DNA from: Algibacter miyuki
GTDB taxonomy: Bacteria; Bacteroidota; Bacteroidia; Flavobacteriales; Flavobacteriaceae
Strand: one strand, 5' to 3'
DNA length: 64,000 nt
Assembly: GCF_042427745.1 (NCBI RefSeq)
Contig: NZ_JBHMFA010000005.1
Shown: one piece after another, positions 52,702 through 61,821 of the stretch
Numbering within the stretch: the first letter of the stretch is position 1
Layout of the letters: every line of letters begins with the position of its first letter
Notes under the pieces: model-generated
The model's database searches: none
What the model saw: only the letters and a program-made list of their open reading frames with translations
Told to the model about the DNA's origin: nothing
Position numbers and translations under genes: made by a program

Positions 52702-54666
52702 ATGAAGCTTAATATCGTTCTCTTTCTTTTATTCTTAAGTCCTATTTGCTTTGCTCAAGAATCATACAACTCAGAAACGTTTGATGTTAAATTAGAAGAT
52801 ATTCGAGCTAGAGGTTTCAGTAAGGATTCTTCAGCAAATGCCATCGTTATTTACGAGCAAGGTAGCAGTTATGTAGATCCAAACGATTATGATTTACGTA
52901 CCGAAATAAAACGTAAAATCAAACTAATAAATAAAGAAGGTTTTGATAACGCAAACATCACCATATATCTTTATAAATCTAAAGACAGTTGGGAAAAAGT
53001 AGAAAACATTAAAGCAAGCACACACAACGAGATTGCTGGCAAAATAGTTAAATCACAAATTCTTCAAAAAGATATTTTTACCGAAGATTACGACGCGCAT
53101 TACACATTAACAAAATTCACCCTACCAAACCTTAAAGAAGGCTCTGTAATCACTTACAGCTACACCATTATTTCTCCGTTCATGTTTAAATATCACGGTT
53201 GGAATTTCCAAAGCCATATCCCTAAAATTTACAGTGAGTACAAAGAAAACATTCCAGGAAACTGGTTATACAATGTTAAGCTTGTAGGCGAACAAAAACT
53301 AGCAAATCATACATCGGAAATCAAGAAAAAATGCCTCGAAATGGGCAATGGCGCTTCGGCTGACTGTGGCATTAACATTTACGCCATGCGCGATATTCCT
53401 GCTTTTATTGAGGAAGATTACATGACTACTAAAAACAATTATTTAGCTCGGCTAGAATATGAGTTAAAAACCTTTAGAGGCATGGACGGCACTATTAAGG
53501 ATTACACCAAAACATGGAAAGACGTTGACAAAGAATTTAAAACCGAAAAGGAAATTGGACGCCAACTCAGAAAGTCGGTGAATTTAGAAGACTTACTTCC
53601 ACCCGAAATCATCAACGAAACCAACGCCTTAAAAAAAGCCCAAGCCATATACACATACATTCAAAACAATTATACATGGAATGGCGATTATAGAATATTT
53701 ACAGATGCATCCATAAAAGACCTCATTAAAACCCATTCCGGGAACGTCTCTTCTATAAATATCTTACTCCATAACGTTTTAAAAGAAGCCAAATTCGATG
53801 CAAAACCGGTTCTAATTTCTACTAGAAATAACGGATTCCCAACCACTATTTACCCTGTAATCTCAGATTTCAACTACCTTATAACGCAGGTTATTATAAA
53901 TGGAGAAACTTATTTTTTAGATGCCACCGATCGGTTTTTAAGTTTTGGCGGTATTCCTTTTAGATGTTTAAATGGTCAAGGACGTCTTTTAGACTTTAAA
54001 AATGGGAGCCAATGGATTGATATCACTCCAAAAACATCAACATCCATACAGTATGCCGCAGACCTAACCTTAAACAACGACACCTCTATATCTGGCACTA
54101 TTAAAAGTCGAAACACAGGATACAAAGCCATTAACAGTAAGAAAAACTACTATCCAAACCCAAATAGTTACATCGATAAATTAGAAAACCAATACCCTAA
54201 TCTAGAAATAGAAAACCACAGTATTTTAAGCGAAGGTAAAACTAGCGAAGACTTCATAGAAAGCTACAACGTTAAACTTGAATTCGACAACCCTGAAGCT
54301 AAAAACCTTTACCTAAACCCTTTTATTTCGAAGTTTTTTACCACCAACCCTTTCAAGCTACAAGAGCGCTCCTATCCTATTGATTTTGGTTATTCAGCAA
54401 CCTATTTCTATAGTTTTAAACTTAATTTCGACAATACAAAATTTCAGATACTCGAAAATCCCGAAAGCAAAACCCTCGCCATACCAAACAACAAAGGCTT
54501 ACTTATATTTTCCTCACAAACCTTTGACAATCATATTCAGCTTTTCATCAGAATTAATCTCTCCGAAAGCCTTTATCCTGAAGAATATTACCCGTATTTA
54601 AAAGAATTCATGAACAGCGTGGTCCACATTCAAAATAACTCCCTTTTCTTAATACAGAGAAAATAA
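52702..54666 (+). CDS. Exported DUF3857/transglutaminase-like protein
   Basis: A 654-aa protein with a cleavable signal peptide (MKLNIVLFLLFLSPICFAQE). The first half is a DUF3857 beta domain (DYDLRTEIKRKIKLINKEGF). The second carries a transglutaminase-like core (AIYTYIQNNYTWNGDYRIF). The third quarter has DLIKTHSGNVSSINILLHNVL, where Ser replaces the usual catalytic Cys of the GDC/GNC motif, so enzyme activity is doubtful. The protein is periplasmic or outer-membrane associated. It begins 2 bp after the exonuclease gene. Role unknown. Confidence 0.85.
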   Translation: MKLNIVLFLLFLSPICFAQESYNSETFDVKLEDIRARGFSKDSSANAIVIYEQGSSYVDPNDYDLRTEIKRKIKLINKEGFDNANITIYLYKSKDSWEKVENIKASTHNEIAGKIVKSQILQKDIFTEDYDAHYTLTKFTLPNLKEGSVITYSYTIISPFMFKYHGWNFQSHIPKIYSEYKENIPGNWLYNVKLVGEQKLANHTSEIKKKCLEMGNGASADCGINIYAMRDIPAFIEEDYMTTKNNYLARLEYELKTFRGMDGTIKDYTKTWKDVDKEFKTEKEIGRQLRKSVNLEDLLPPEIINETNALKKAQAIYTYIQNNYTWNGDYRIFTDASIKDLIKTHSGNVSSINILLHNVLKEAKFDAKPVLISTRNNGFPTTIYPVISDFNYLITQVIINGETYFLDATDRFLSFGGIPFRCLNGQGRLLDFKNGSQWIDITPKTSTSIQYAADLTLNNDTSISGTIKSRNTGYKAINSKKNYYPNPNSYIDKLENQYPNLEIENHSILSEGKTSEDFIESYNVKLEFDNPEAKNLYLNPFISKFFTTNPFKLQERSYPIDFGYSATYFYSFKLNFDNTKFQILENPESKTLAIPNNKGLLIFSSQTFDNHIQLFIRINLSESLYPEEYYPYLKEFMNSVVHIQNNSLFLIQRK

Positions 54667-54747
54667 ACAAAAATCATTAGTTTTACCCCAACAAAACCGT
54701 TACTTTTAATAGTTAAAACAGAACTAACAGCTCCTTATACCACGTTT

Positions 54748-54755
54748 TAGCTTTG
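54748..54755 (+). promoter_or_regulatory. Promoter -7 box (TAGCTTTG) of the ion-channel gene
   Basis: An exact TAnnTTTG, 19 bp before the ATG at 54775. No TTG was found at the usual distance. Confidence 0.45.
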
Positions 54756-54774
54756 TAAAACGTTATAATAATAC

Positions 54775-55602
54775 ATGAATACACCAAATAAAAAGCATTG
54801 GAAAGCCCGTCTTCACGAAATTATTTATGAAGCCGACACACGCGAAGGCAAACTTTTCGATGTCATTCTGCTCGTTGTAATCATTGCCAGTATCATACTC
54901 GTAATGCTCGAAAGCGTAAAAACAATAGACAGCCGGTTCCATAAAATAATTGACATTTGCGAATGGATTGTTACCATTCTATTCACCATCGAATACGTGG
55001 CCCGCATCATCACCGTAAAAAAACCGCTACATTACATCACTAGTTTTTACGGCATTATCGATTTACTATCCACCATTCCAAAATATTTATCACTCATATT
55101 TGCAGGCACACATGCCCTAGTAGCCCTACGCGCCTTACGTTTACTTCGAGTTTTCAGGATTTTAAAACTCGCGCGTTTCATGGGCGCATCCAATAATTTA
55201 ATGAGTGCCATTAGAGCCAGTCGCGCCAAAATATCGGTATTCCTCTTTGCAGTAATCATCATATCTATAATTTTGGGTACCATTATGTACTTGGTCGAAG
55301 GTGAAGATAATGGTTTTACCAACATCCCAAAAAGTGTTTATTGGTGTATTGTAACCCTAACAACTGTAGGTTATGGCGACATCGCACCACAAACTCCAGT
55401 AGGGCAATTCATCGCCTCCATCGTTATGATTATTGGTTATGGCATCATTGCTGTTCCCACAGGTATTGTCACCTCCGAACTCACCAAAGCATCCGAACAA
55501 AAAACACCTACCAATACGCAAGCTTGCCGCAATTGCGCCGCCGAAGGCCATAAAAATAATGCAGAATTCTGTTACAACTGTGGCCAAACACTAAACCCTT
55601 AA
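54775..55602 (+). CDS. Voltage-gated-type potassium channel with C-terminal zinc ribbon
   Basis: A 275-aa six-helix channel. S1 is at about residues 27-45, and S4 is rich in regularly spaced positive charges (Arg119, Arg122, Arg125, Arg128, Lys131, Arg134). The pore loop carries the potassium filter TVGYGD (residues 197-202), and S6 is AVPTGIVTSEL. After S6 a short linker leads to a CxxC...CxxC zinc ribbon (Cys251, 254, 266, 269). Most prokaryotic Kv relatives end after S6 or carry other domains, so the ribbon is a lineage-specific addition. It is a single gene followed by a repeat element. Confidence 0.9.
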   Translation: MNTPNKKHWKARLHEIIYEADTREGKLFDVILLVVIIASIILVMLESVKTIDSRFHKIIDICEWIVTILFTIEYVARIITVKKPLHYITSFYGIIDLLSTIPKYLSLIFAGTHALVALRALRLLRVFRILKLARFMGASNNLMSAIRASRAKISVFLFAVIIISIILGTIMYLVEGEDNGFTNIPKSVYWCIVTLTTVGYGDIAPQTPVGQFIASIVMIIGYGIIAVPTGIVTSELTKASEQKTPTNTQACRNCAAEGHKNNAEFCYNCGQTLNP

Positions 55603-55607
55603 TATCA

Positions 55608-55699
55608 TTTGGGCGTTACCTTTCAGGTCAGGCTTTCCGTTACAAGTCCGCGCACTTCCTACGTCAGGCTGTGGGCTTTCCTCTACAATGCTTAACGCG
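55608..55699 (+). repeat. 92-bp dispersed intergenic repeat, copy 1
   Basis: Starts TTTGGGCGTTACC and ends TTAACGCG, six bases after the channel stop codon. It aligns without gaps to the reverse complement of 62922-63013 (77 of 92 bases identical). GC content is much higher than its surroundings. It may form structured RNA or act as a terminator region. Confidence 0.9.
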
Positions 55700-55729
55700 T
55701 GTATCCGCTAGCATCGGGTATATTTAAAA

Positions 55730-56740
55730 GTGCATTTTAAATCTAAGAGCTTAAAAAAGAGAAGCCATTCACAACACAAAACTCCATACTTTTCTATATT
55801 TTTGTCATTCATTAAAACAACAACCATCAGCACAACACCAAAATATTTAATTTCCATAGTTGGCCCAACAGCCATCGGAAAAACAGCATTAAGCATAAAA
55901 CTAGCACAGTATTTCAAAACCGAAATAATCTCAGCCGATTCTCGACAGTTTTTTAAAGAAATGCAAATTGGTACAGCAGCACCTTCCGAAGATGAACTTG
56001 ATGGCGCTAAACACCATTTTATTCACAACAAATCTATAGAAGAAAATTACAACGTGGGGACTTTCGAAAAAGAAGCCATCACTTGTTTAAATACACTTTA
56101 TAAAAACCACAATGTTGTTATTATGGTTGGTGGTTCTGGACTATATAGTGATGCCGTAACTAATGGTTTAGATCACTTCCCTGAAGTTGAACCATCTATT
56201 CGGGAAGCGCTTAATAAATCACTACAAGATAATGGTTTAGAGCATTTAAAAACCCAACTAAAAGAATTAGATAACACATCTTACAACACCATTGCAATAG
56301 ACAATCCGCATCGTGTTATTCGCGCCTTAGAAATCTGTATTGGTACTGGAAAACCATATGCTTCATTTTTAAATAAAGAAAAAAATAAACGCAATTTTAA
56401 AACTATAACTATTGGTTTAACTGCGGACCGCGAACTTATTTACGACCGCATAAATCAACGTGTAGATATTATGGTAAATTCAGGTTTAATTGAAGAAGTA
56501 AAAACCTTAGTACCTTACAAAAACCTGAATGCATTAAACACTGTCGGATACAAAGAAATATTTAATTATTTAGACCAAACATGGACTTTAGAATTTGCCA
56601 TTTCAGAAATCAAGAAAAACACCCGACGTTTCGCAAAACGCCAACTCACTTGGTTTAAAAAGAAAGAAGGCACGCTTTGGTTCGATTACAAAAGTGATTT
56701 AGAGCCTATAATTGATTCAATTAAGGAAAAAATGGTTTAA
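55730..56740 (+). CDS. miaA: tRNA dimethylallyltransferase
   Basis: A 336-aa enzyme that adds dimethylallyl to A37 of tRNAs reading U-starting codons. The P-loop is VGPTAIGKT (residues 44-52), followed by SADSRQF, GGSGLYSDA and TVGYKEIF. The N-terminus before the P-loop (about 40 residues, Lys/Ser-rich) is longer than the usual 5-12, and an exact -7 box TATTTTTG sits at 55797-55804 inside it. The true start may therefore lie near 55811-55830 at a non-ATG codon. I keep the first ATG as a conservative choice. Confidence 0.9.
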   Translation: MHFKSKSLKKRSHSQHKTPYFSIFLSFIKTTTISTTPKYLISIVGPTAIGKTALSIKLAQYFKTEIISADSRQFFKEMQIGTAAPSEDELDGAKHHFIHNKSIEENYNVGTFEKEAITCLNTLYKNHNVVIMVGGSGLYSDAVTNGLDHFPEVEPSIREALNKSLQDNGLEHLKTQLKELDNTSYNTIAIDNPHRVIRALEICIGTGKPYASFLNKEKNKRNFKTITIGLTADRELIYDRINQRVDIMVNSGLIEEVKTLVPYKNLNALNTVGYKEIFNYLDQTWTLEFAISEIKKNTRRFAKRQLTWFKKKEGTLWFDYKSDLEPIIDSIKEKMV

Positions 56741-56797
56741 ATTTTTAACAAACTTCTAAGCCTCCTTTAAAATCAATACAAAACTATAGACTATATT

Positions 56798-59407
56798 TTA
56801 CTCAAAAAGCGTTGTTTGCGATTTATCATCATCGTCTCCTTTACCAGGAATAGGGTTTTCTTCATTATCAACCATATCATCAACAGAAGCATTATCTTCC
56901 GACTCATATGGTAAGGGGTCCAATAAATTAACCTGATTTACCTTATCACGGGTTAACTGATTTCCTAAAGCGCTAATACCTTTAATAGAAATAAATTCTT
57001 CCAAATTAATTTCTACATTATCTTTTCGATCCTTTCCGCGTTCCTTAGCAAATACAATCTCTGCCATAGGTTTCCAATCGGTAGAGATGATTTCTAACTG
57101 CGAATTTGGATGGTCTGAAATAAAAGTTTCTTCACGACCTCCTTGTTCAATTAAAAAACGTTTCACGTAATACATTTCCTTTTCGCCATTAAAATAAACG
57201 GCTGAAATTGGTTTTTTAGGCACCCACTTTTCCATAACAATCATATCGTCATCAAAATGCATAGTAACCTCTGGCGTAACCGTTTTAATTGTTCCCGATT
57301 GATTGATAACCAGCAACATATCTTCACCTTTAAACTCTCCAATCAATTCGCCACGACCATCAACGTTTAAACGCTGTACAGTATCATCGAACCAAATTTT
57401 TCGAGGTTTTAGTGTAGAAACACCTTTTTCTTTTAATTCAACCCGCTTAATAGGATATTTAGTCACTAAATTCCCTTTAGAAGCACGGCCTTTAATTAAA
57501 ATATCAGCAAAATCGATATCCCATTTCAGTTTCTTAATACTTCCCGCTTGACGCAATAAAATGGACACCACTTCGGCTTCTCCATTCGGGTTAGCAGAAA
57601 AATATAAGCCCGTAGACCCTTTTGTTCCATTTGTTAAATCGTATTCTTTATCACGTGTTATGGACGTTACAGCAAAACGCTTAATATAAGACGGTCCTGT
57701 TTTTCCGTCACGATAAATAAAATTATAAATGGTTCGTTTATCTTTCTTTTTAAATACGGCAACATGTACAATACCTTTACCTATAAAAGTTTTTGTATCT
57801 ACTTTTGTAACCATCATAACACCAGACTTGGTAAACACGATTATATCATCAATATCCGAACAATCGCCAACATATTCATCACGTCTTAGTGAAGTTCCAA
57901 TAAAACCTTCTTCCCTATTCACATAGAGTTTTGTGTTTCGGATAACCACTTTTGTAGCATCGACATCATCAAAAGTTCTAATTTCCGTTTTACGCTCACG
58001 TCCTTCACCATACTCCTTTTTAAGGCGCGTAAAGTAAGCAATTGCATAATCTATAAGATGTGCTAAGTGGTGTTTTATTTCTGCTATTTGATCTTCTAAA
58101 GCATCAATTTTCTGTTGCGCTTTATCAATATCAAATTTAGAAATACGTTTAATTCGTATTTCGGTTAAACGCACAATATCCTCTTCGGTTACAGCGCGTT
58201 TTAAGTGTTTTATATGTGGCTGAAGTCCTTTGTCAATAGCGCTAATTACGCCAGGCCAAGTTTCTTCCTCTTCAATATCCCGATAAATTCTATTTTCAAT
58301 AAAAATACGCTCTAAAGATGCGAAATGCCATTGTTCTTCAAACTCGCCTAAACGAATTTCTAATTCTTGTTTTAAGAGATCTACCGTATTATCGGTACTT
58401 CTTCTAAGCATTTCAGTAACACCAACAAAAAGTGGCTTATTATCTTCAATAACGCAACCCAATGGCGAAATTGACGATTCACAACTAGTAAAAGCATACA
58501 AGGCGTCAATCGTTTTATCTGGCGATAAACCAGATGGTAAATGGACTAAAATCTCAACTTCCGCCGCTGTATTATCTTCAATTTTTTTAACCTTAATTTT
58601 CCCCTTATCATTCGCCTTTAAAATAGAATCTATTAAAGTTGATGTTGTGGTTCCAAAAGGTAATTCTGTAATTACTAAAGTGGCTTTATCAAGCTGAGAA
58701 ATACGGGCGCGAACACGTACTTTCCCACCACGAAGACCATCGTTATAATTGGAAAAATCGGCTATTCCAGCTGTTGGAAAATCGGGTAAAATTGTAAAAC
58801 GCTTACCCTGTAAATGCTTAATCGACGCATCGATTAACTCAATAAAATTGTGAGGTAATATTTTTGTTGAAAGCCCTACCGCAATACCCTCACCGCCTTG
58901 CGCTAACAATAACGGGAACATTACAGGTAAATTTATAGGTTCTTTTCGACGACCATCATAACTGGCCTGCCATTCGGTAATTTTAGGATTAAAAACAACA
59001 TCTAAACCAAACTTAGAAATACGCGCTTCAATATAACGCGAAGCTGCCGCACGATCGCCTGTTAAAATATTACCCCAGTTTCCTTGAGTATCAATCAACA
59101 AATCTTTTTGCCCAATTTGCACCATAGCATCAGCGATACTAGCATCACCGTGTGGGTGATACTGCATGGTATGCCCTACAATGTTCGCTACTTTGTTGTA
59201 ACGCCCATCGTCTAAGTCTTTCATAGAGTGCATAATTCTACGTTGCACGGGTTTAAAACCGTCCTCAATAGCTGGTACAGCACGCTCTAAAATTACATAG
59301 GATGCGTAATCTAAAAACCAATCTTTGTACATTCCCGTAACACGGGTAATGGTTTCTTGGGGTTCTTCTGGGTTATTAATTAAATCGTCGTTTTGGTCTT
59401 CAGTCAT
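56798..59407 (-). CDS. parC: DNA topoisomerase IV subunit A
   Basis: An 869-aa type IIA topoisomerase subunit. The breakage-reunion domain starts near residue 25 (YKDWFLDYASYVILERAVP), has the active-site Tyr125 in AASRYIEAR and quinolone-region HPHGDASIADAM (residues 84-95). The C-terminal half is a beta-pinwheel domain. It decatenates daughter chromosomes together with ParE. Relative to E. coli ParC, Ser80 is replaced by Ala89. It is encoded downstream of parE with a small basic ORF between them. Confidence 0.95.
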   Translation of the reverse strand: MTEDQNDDLINNPEEPQETITRVTGMYKDWFLDYASYVILERAVPAIEDGFKPVQRRIMHSMKDLDDGRYNKVANIVGHTMQYHPHGDASIADAMVQIGQKDLLIDTQGNWGNILTGDRAAASRYIEARISKFGLDVVFNPKITEWQASYDGRRKEPINLPVMFPLLLAQGGEGIAVGLSTKILPHNFIELIDASIKHLQGKRFTILPDFPTAGIADFSNYNDGLRGGKVRVRARISQLDKATLVITELPFGTTTSTLIDSILKANDKGKIKVKKIEDNTAAEVEILVHLPSGLSPDKTIDALYAFTSCESSISPLGCVIEDNKPLFVGVTEMLRRSTDNTVDLLKQELEIRLGEFEEQWHFASLERIFIENRIYRDIEEEETWPGVISAIDKGLQPHIKHLKRAVTEEDIVRLTEIRIKRISKFDIDKAQQKIDALEDQIAEIKHHLAHLIDYAIAYFTRLKKEYGEGRERKTEIRTFDDVDATKVVIRNTKLYVNREEGFIGTSLRRDEYVGDCSDIDDIIVFTKSGVMMVTKVDTKTFIGKGIVHVAVFKKKDKRTIYNFIYRDGKTGPSYIKRFAVTSITRDKEYDLTNGTKGSTGLYFSANPNGEAEVVSILLRQAGSIKKLKWDIDFADILIKGRASKGNLVTKYPIKRVELKEKGVSTLKPRKIWFDDTVQRLNVDGRGELIGEFKGEDMLLVINQSGTIKTVTPEVTMHFDDDMIVMEKWVPKKPISAVYFNGEKEMYYVKRFLIEQGGREETFISDHPNSQLEIISTDWKPMAEIVFAKERGKDRKDNVEINLEEFISIKGISALGNQLTRDKVNQVNLLDPLPYESEDNASVDDMVDNEENPIPGKGDDDDKSQTTLFE

Positions 59408-59419
59408 TAAACACTATTA

Positions 59420-59551
59420 CTATTTTGGTTTACCGCTAAGGGTAACACGTCCAATTTTTCTGCGTTTTTTAGCTTTACTTGTCACATCGTGAGTGTATAA
59501 GTAATCGTAGGAACGCTTTTTTACTTTGTTCTTTTCTGTTGAGTATAACAT
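59420..59551 (-). CDS. Small basic ORF between parE and parC (43 aa, unlisted)
   Basis: A 43-codon frame from the ATG at 59551 to TAG at 59420. It starts MLYSTEKNKVKKRS and ends RKIGRVTLSGKPK; about 14 of 43 residues are Lys or Arg. It lies 12 bp before parC in the same direction. A -7 box TAATTTTG (59639-59632, minus) lies 80 bp upstream, between the parE stop and this frame. The composition suggests a nucleic-acid-binding or ribosome-associated mini-protein, but I know no family. Confidence 0.5.
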   Translation of the reverse strand: MLYSTEKNKVKKRSYDYLYTHDVTSKAKKRRKIGRVTLSGKPK

Positions 59552-59631
59552 TTTATAAAGTTTTTATGGCTTCGTTAATTAGTTTGTTACTAAAACTTAG
59601 CGGTTTATGATTAATTTCAATATTTATAGTG

Positions 59632-59639
59632 CAAAATTA
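59632..59639 (-). promoter_or_regulatory. Promoter -7 box (TAATTTTG) upstream of the small ORF and parC
   Basis: An exact TAnnTTTG on the minus strand after the parE stop codon. No TTG was found at the usual distance. It would allow parC to be expressed independently of parE. Confidence 0.45.
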
Positions 59640-59692
59640 GTAAATATTTAAATTTAATCATATAAAATTCTTTATTTGATAATACAAAAATG

Positions 59693-61546
59693 TTATTCGT
59701 CTATATAATCAAGTTCAACTTTTAAATTATCGATAATAAATTCCTGTCTTGTAGGCGTATTTTTTCCCATATAGAAGGATAATAAATCTTCAATAGACAT
59801 GTTATCATCCAACATAATAGGATCTAAACGAATGTTATCGCCAATAAAATGTTTAAACTCATCTGGTGAAATTTCACCTAAACCTTTAAATCGGGTTATT
59901 TCCGGTTTTGGTTTTAATTTTTCAAGAGCCGCTCGTCGTTCTTCTTCCGAATAACAATAAATGGTTTCTTTTTTATTTCGAACCCGGAATAATGGGGTTT
60001 GTAAAATATATAAATGCCCTTCTTTGATAACTTCAGGGAAAAATTGTAAAAAAAACGTTATTAACAACAAGCGAATATGCATACCATCGACATCGGCATC
60101 CGTTGCAATAACCACATTATTATATCTTAAATCTTCTAAGGTTTCTTCTATATTTAAAGCGGCCTGAAGCAAGTTAAACTCTTCGTTTTCGTAAACTATT
60201 TTTTTGGTTAAACCATAGCAGTTCAAAGGTTTTCCTTTTAAACTAAATACAGCTTGCGTATTTACATCTCGCGATTTTGTGATACTTCCTGATGCCGAAT
60301 CTCCCTCGGTTATAAACAAGGTACTTTCGAGGTTACGTTCATTCTTTATATCGCCAAAATGAACACGACAGTCGCGTAATTTTTTATTATGAAGACTGGC
60401 TTTTTTAGCGCGGTCTTTAGCTAATTTACGAATACCCGACAACTCTTTTCTTTCACGTTCAGCTTGCAGAATTTTACGTTGAATTTTCTCCGCTGTATCT
60501 GTATTTTTATGTAAATAGTTATCTAAATATTTCTTTAAAAAATCGTTGATATATGTACGAACGGTTGGTAAATTACCCCCCATATCGGTAGATCCTAATT
60601 TGGTTTTCGTCTGACTTTCGAAAACAGGCTCCATAACCTTAATTGCGATGGCAGAGACAACGGATTTACGAATATCTGAAGCGTCGTAATTTTTACCGTA
60701 GAACTCACGAATGGTTTTTACTAAAGCTTCGCGAAAGGCTGTTAAATGTGTTCCTCCTTGCGTGGTGTTTTGTCCGTTAACAAAACTATTATATTCTTCG
60801 CTATACTGCGTTTTACTGTGTGTAAGCGCCACTTCGATATCATCGCCACGAAGATGAATAATAGGATATAGTAAATCCGATTCGTTTATTTTTTCAGCTA
60901 ATAAGTCTTTTAATCCGTTTTCACTAAAATATTTTTCACCATTAAAAACAATGGTTAAACCTGGATTTAAATAGACATAATTCTTTAGCATTTTAACGAT
61001 ATACTCGTTACGATACTTGTATTTTTTAAAGATGATTTCATCAGGCACGAAGGATACTTTCGTTCCTTTACGGCGCGATGTTTCTTCTAAAAACTCTTCG
61101 TTTGTTAAGTTTCCTTGAGAAAATTCCGCGGAAGCGCTCTTGTTATCACGGGTAGATTCTACTCTAAAAAACGATGACAATGCATTAACAGCCTTGGTTC
61201 CTACTCCATTTAAACCTACGGATTTTTTAAAGGCTTTGGAATCGTATTTTCCACCGGTATTCATTTTAGAAACCACATCGACCACTTTACCTAAAGGAAT
61301 ACCACGACCATAATCGCGTACCGTTATTTTAGCACCTTGTATCGAGATTTCGATGTTTCTCCCGGCGCCCATAACAAACTCATCAATGGAGTTATCTAAA
61401 ACTTCTTTAAGAAGAATATAAACACCATCATCTGCCGAGCTCCCGTCACCAAGCTTACCAATGTACATACCGGGACGCATACGAATGTGCTCTTTCCAGT
61501 CTAGGGAACGTATATTGTCTTCGGTATAGTTAGATTGTTCTGCCAT
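59693..61546 (-). CDS. parE: DNA topoisomerase IV subunit B
   Basis: A 617-aa ATPase subunit. The GHKL nucleotide site has VLDNSIDEFVMGAG (residues about 48-61), VRDYGRGIPLG and GLNGVGTKAVNALS. The transducer domain follows. The TOPRIM domain has ITEGDSASGSI with the catalytic Glu and the DADVDGMHIRLL metal motif. Length matches ParE (about 630) rather than GyrB (about 800). It precedes the small ORF and parC on the same strand. Confidence 0.95.
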   Translation of the reverse strand: MAEQSNYTEDNIRSLDWKEHIRMRPGMYIGKLGDGSSADDGVYILLKEVLDNSIDEFVMGAGRNIEISIQGAKITVRDYGRGIPLGKVVDVVSKMNTGGKYDSKAFKKSVGLNGVGTKAVNALSSFFRVESTRDNKSASAEFSQGNLTNEEFLEETSRRKGTKVSFVPDEIIFKKYKYRNEYIVKMLKNYVYLNPGLTIVFNGEKYFSENGLKDLLAEKINESDLLYPIIHLRGDDIEVALTHSKTQYSEEYNSFVNGQNTTQGGTHLTAFREALVKTIREFYGKNYDASDIRKSVVSAIAIKVMEPVFESQTKTKLGSTDMGGNLPTVRTYINDFLKKYLDNYLHKNTDTAEKIQRKILQAERERKELSGIRKLAKDRAKKASLHNKKLRDCRVHFGDIKNERNLESTLFITEGDSASGSITKSRDVNTQAVFSLKGKPLNCYGLTKKIVYENEEFNLLQAALNIEETLEDLRYNNVVIATDADVDGMHIRLLLITFFLQFFPEVIKEGHLYILQTPLFRVRNKKETIYCYSEEERRAALEKLKPKPEITRFKGLGEISPDEFKHFIGDNIRLDPIMLDDNMSIEDLLSFYMGKNTPTRQEFIIDNLKVELDYIDE

Positions 61547-61821
61547 TAAGATATTGAGGTTTAGTAGTAAACGCTTTTTTTATTTTGAACATAATATCAT
61601 GTCGTTTCTGGTTACGGTATAAAAATAGCTCCCAAAAACGCATCATTATATTTGGATGCAATTTCCAACAAAAAAAGTTATAAAAAGCTAAGATAACATA
61701 ACTAAACAAAAAATAAAATAGCACGCAAACAAAATAATTAACAATTATAGAAAATTGTAAACTGTGAGCCGTATGAATTTAGATTTTTGGTTTAATTGTA
61801 AGTAACCAAGAAACCGCCTAA

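Noticed and set aside
55341..55587. Overlapping frames on both strands within the channel gene
   Set aside because: They are shadows of a strongly coding frame with complete channel motifs.
61530..61724. 64-codon frame at the start of parE
   Set aside because: It overlaps the parE start, has no promoter and its composition is that of translated AT-rich spacer.
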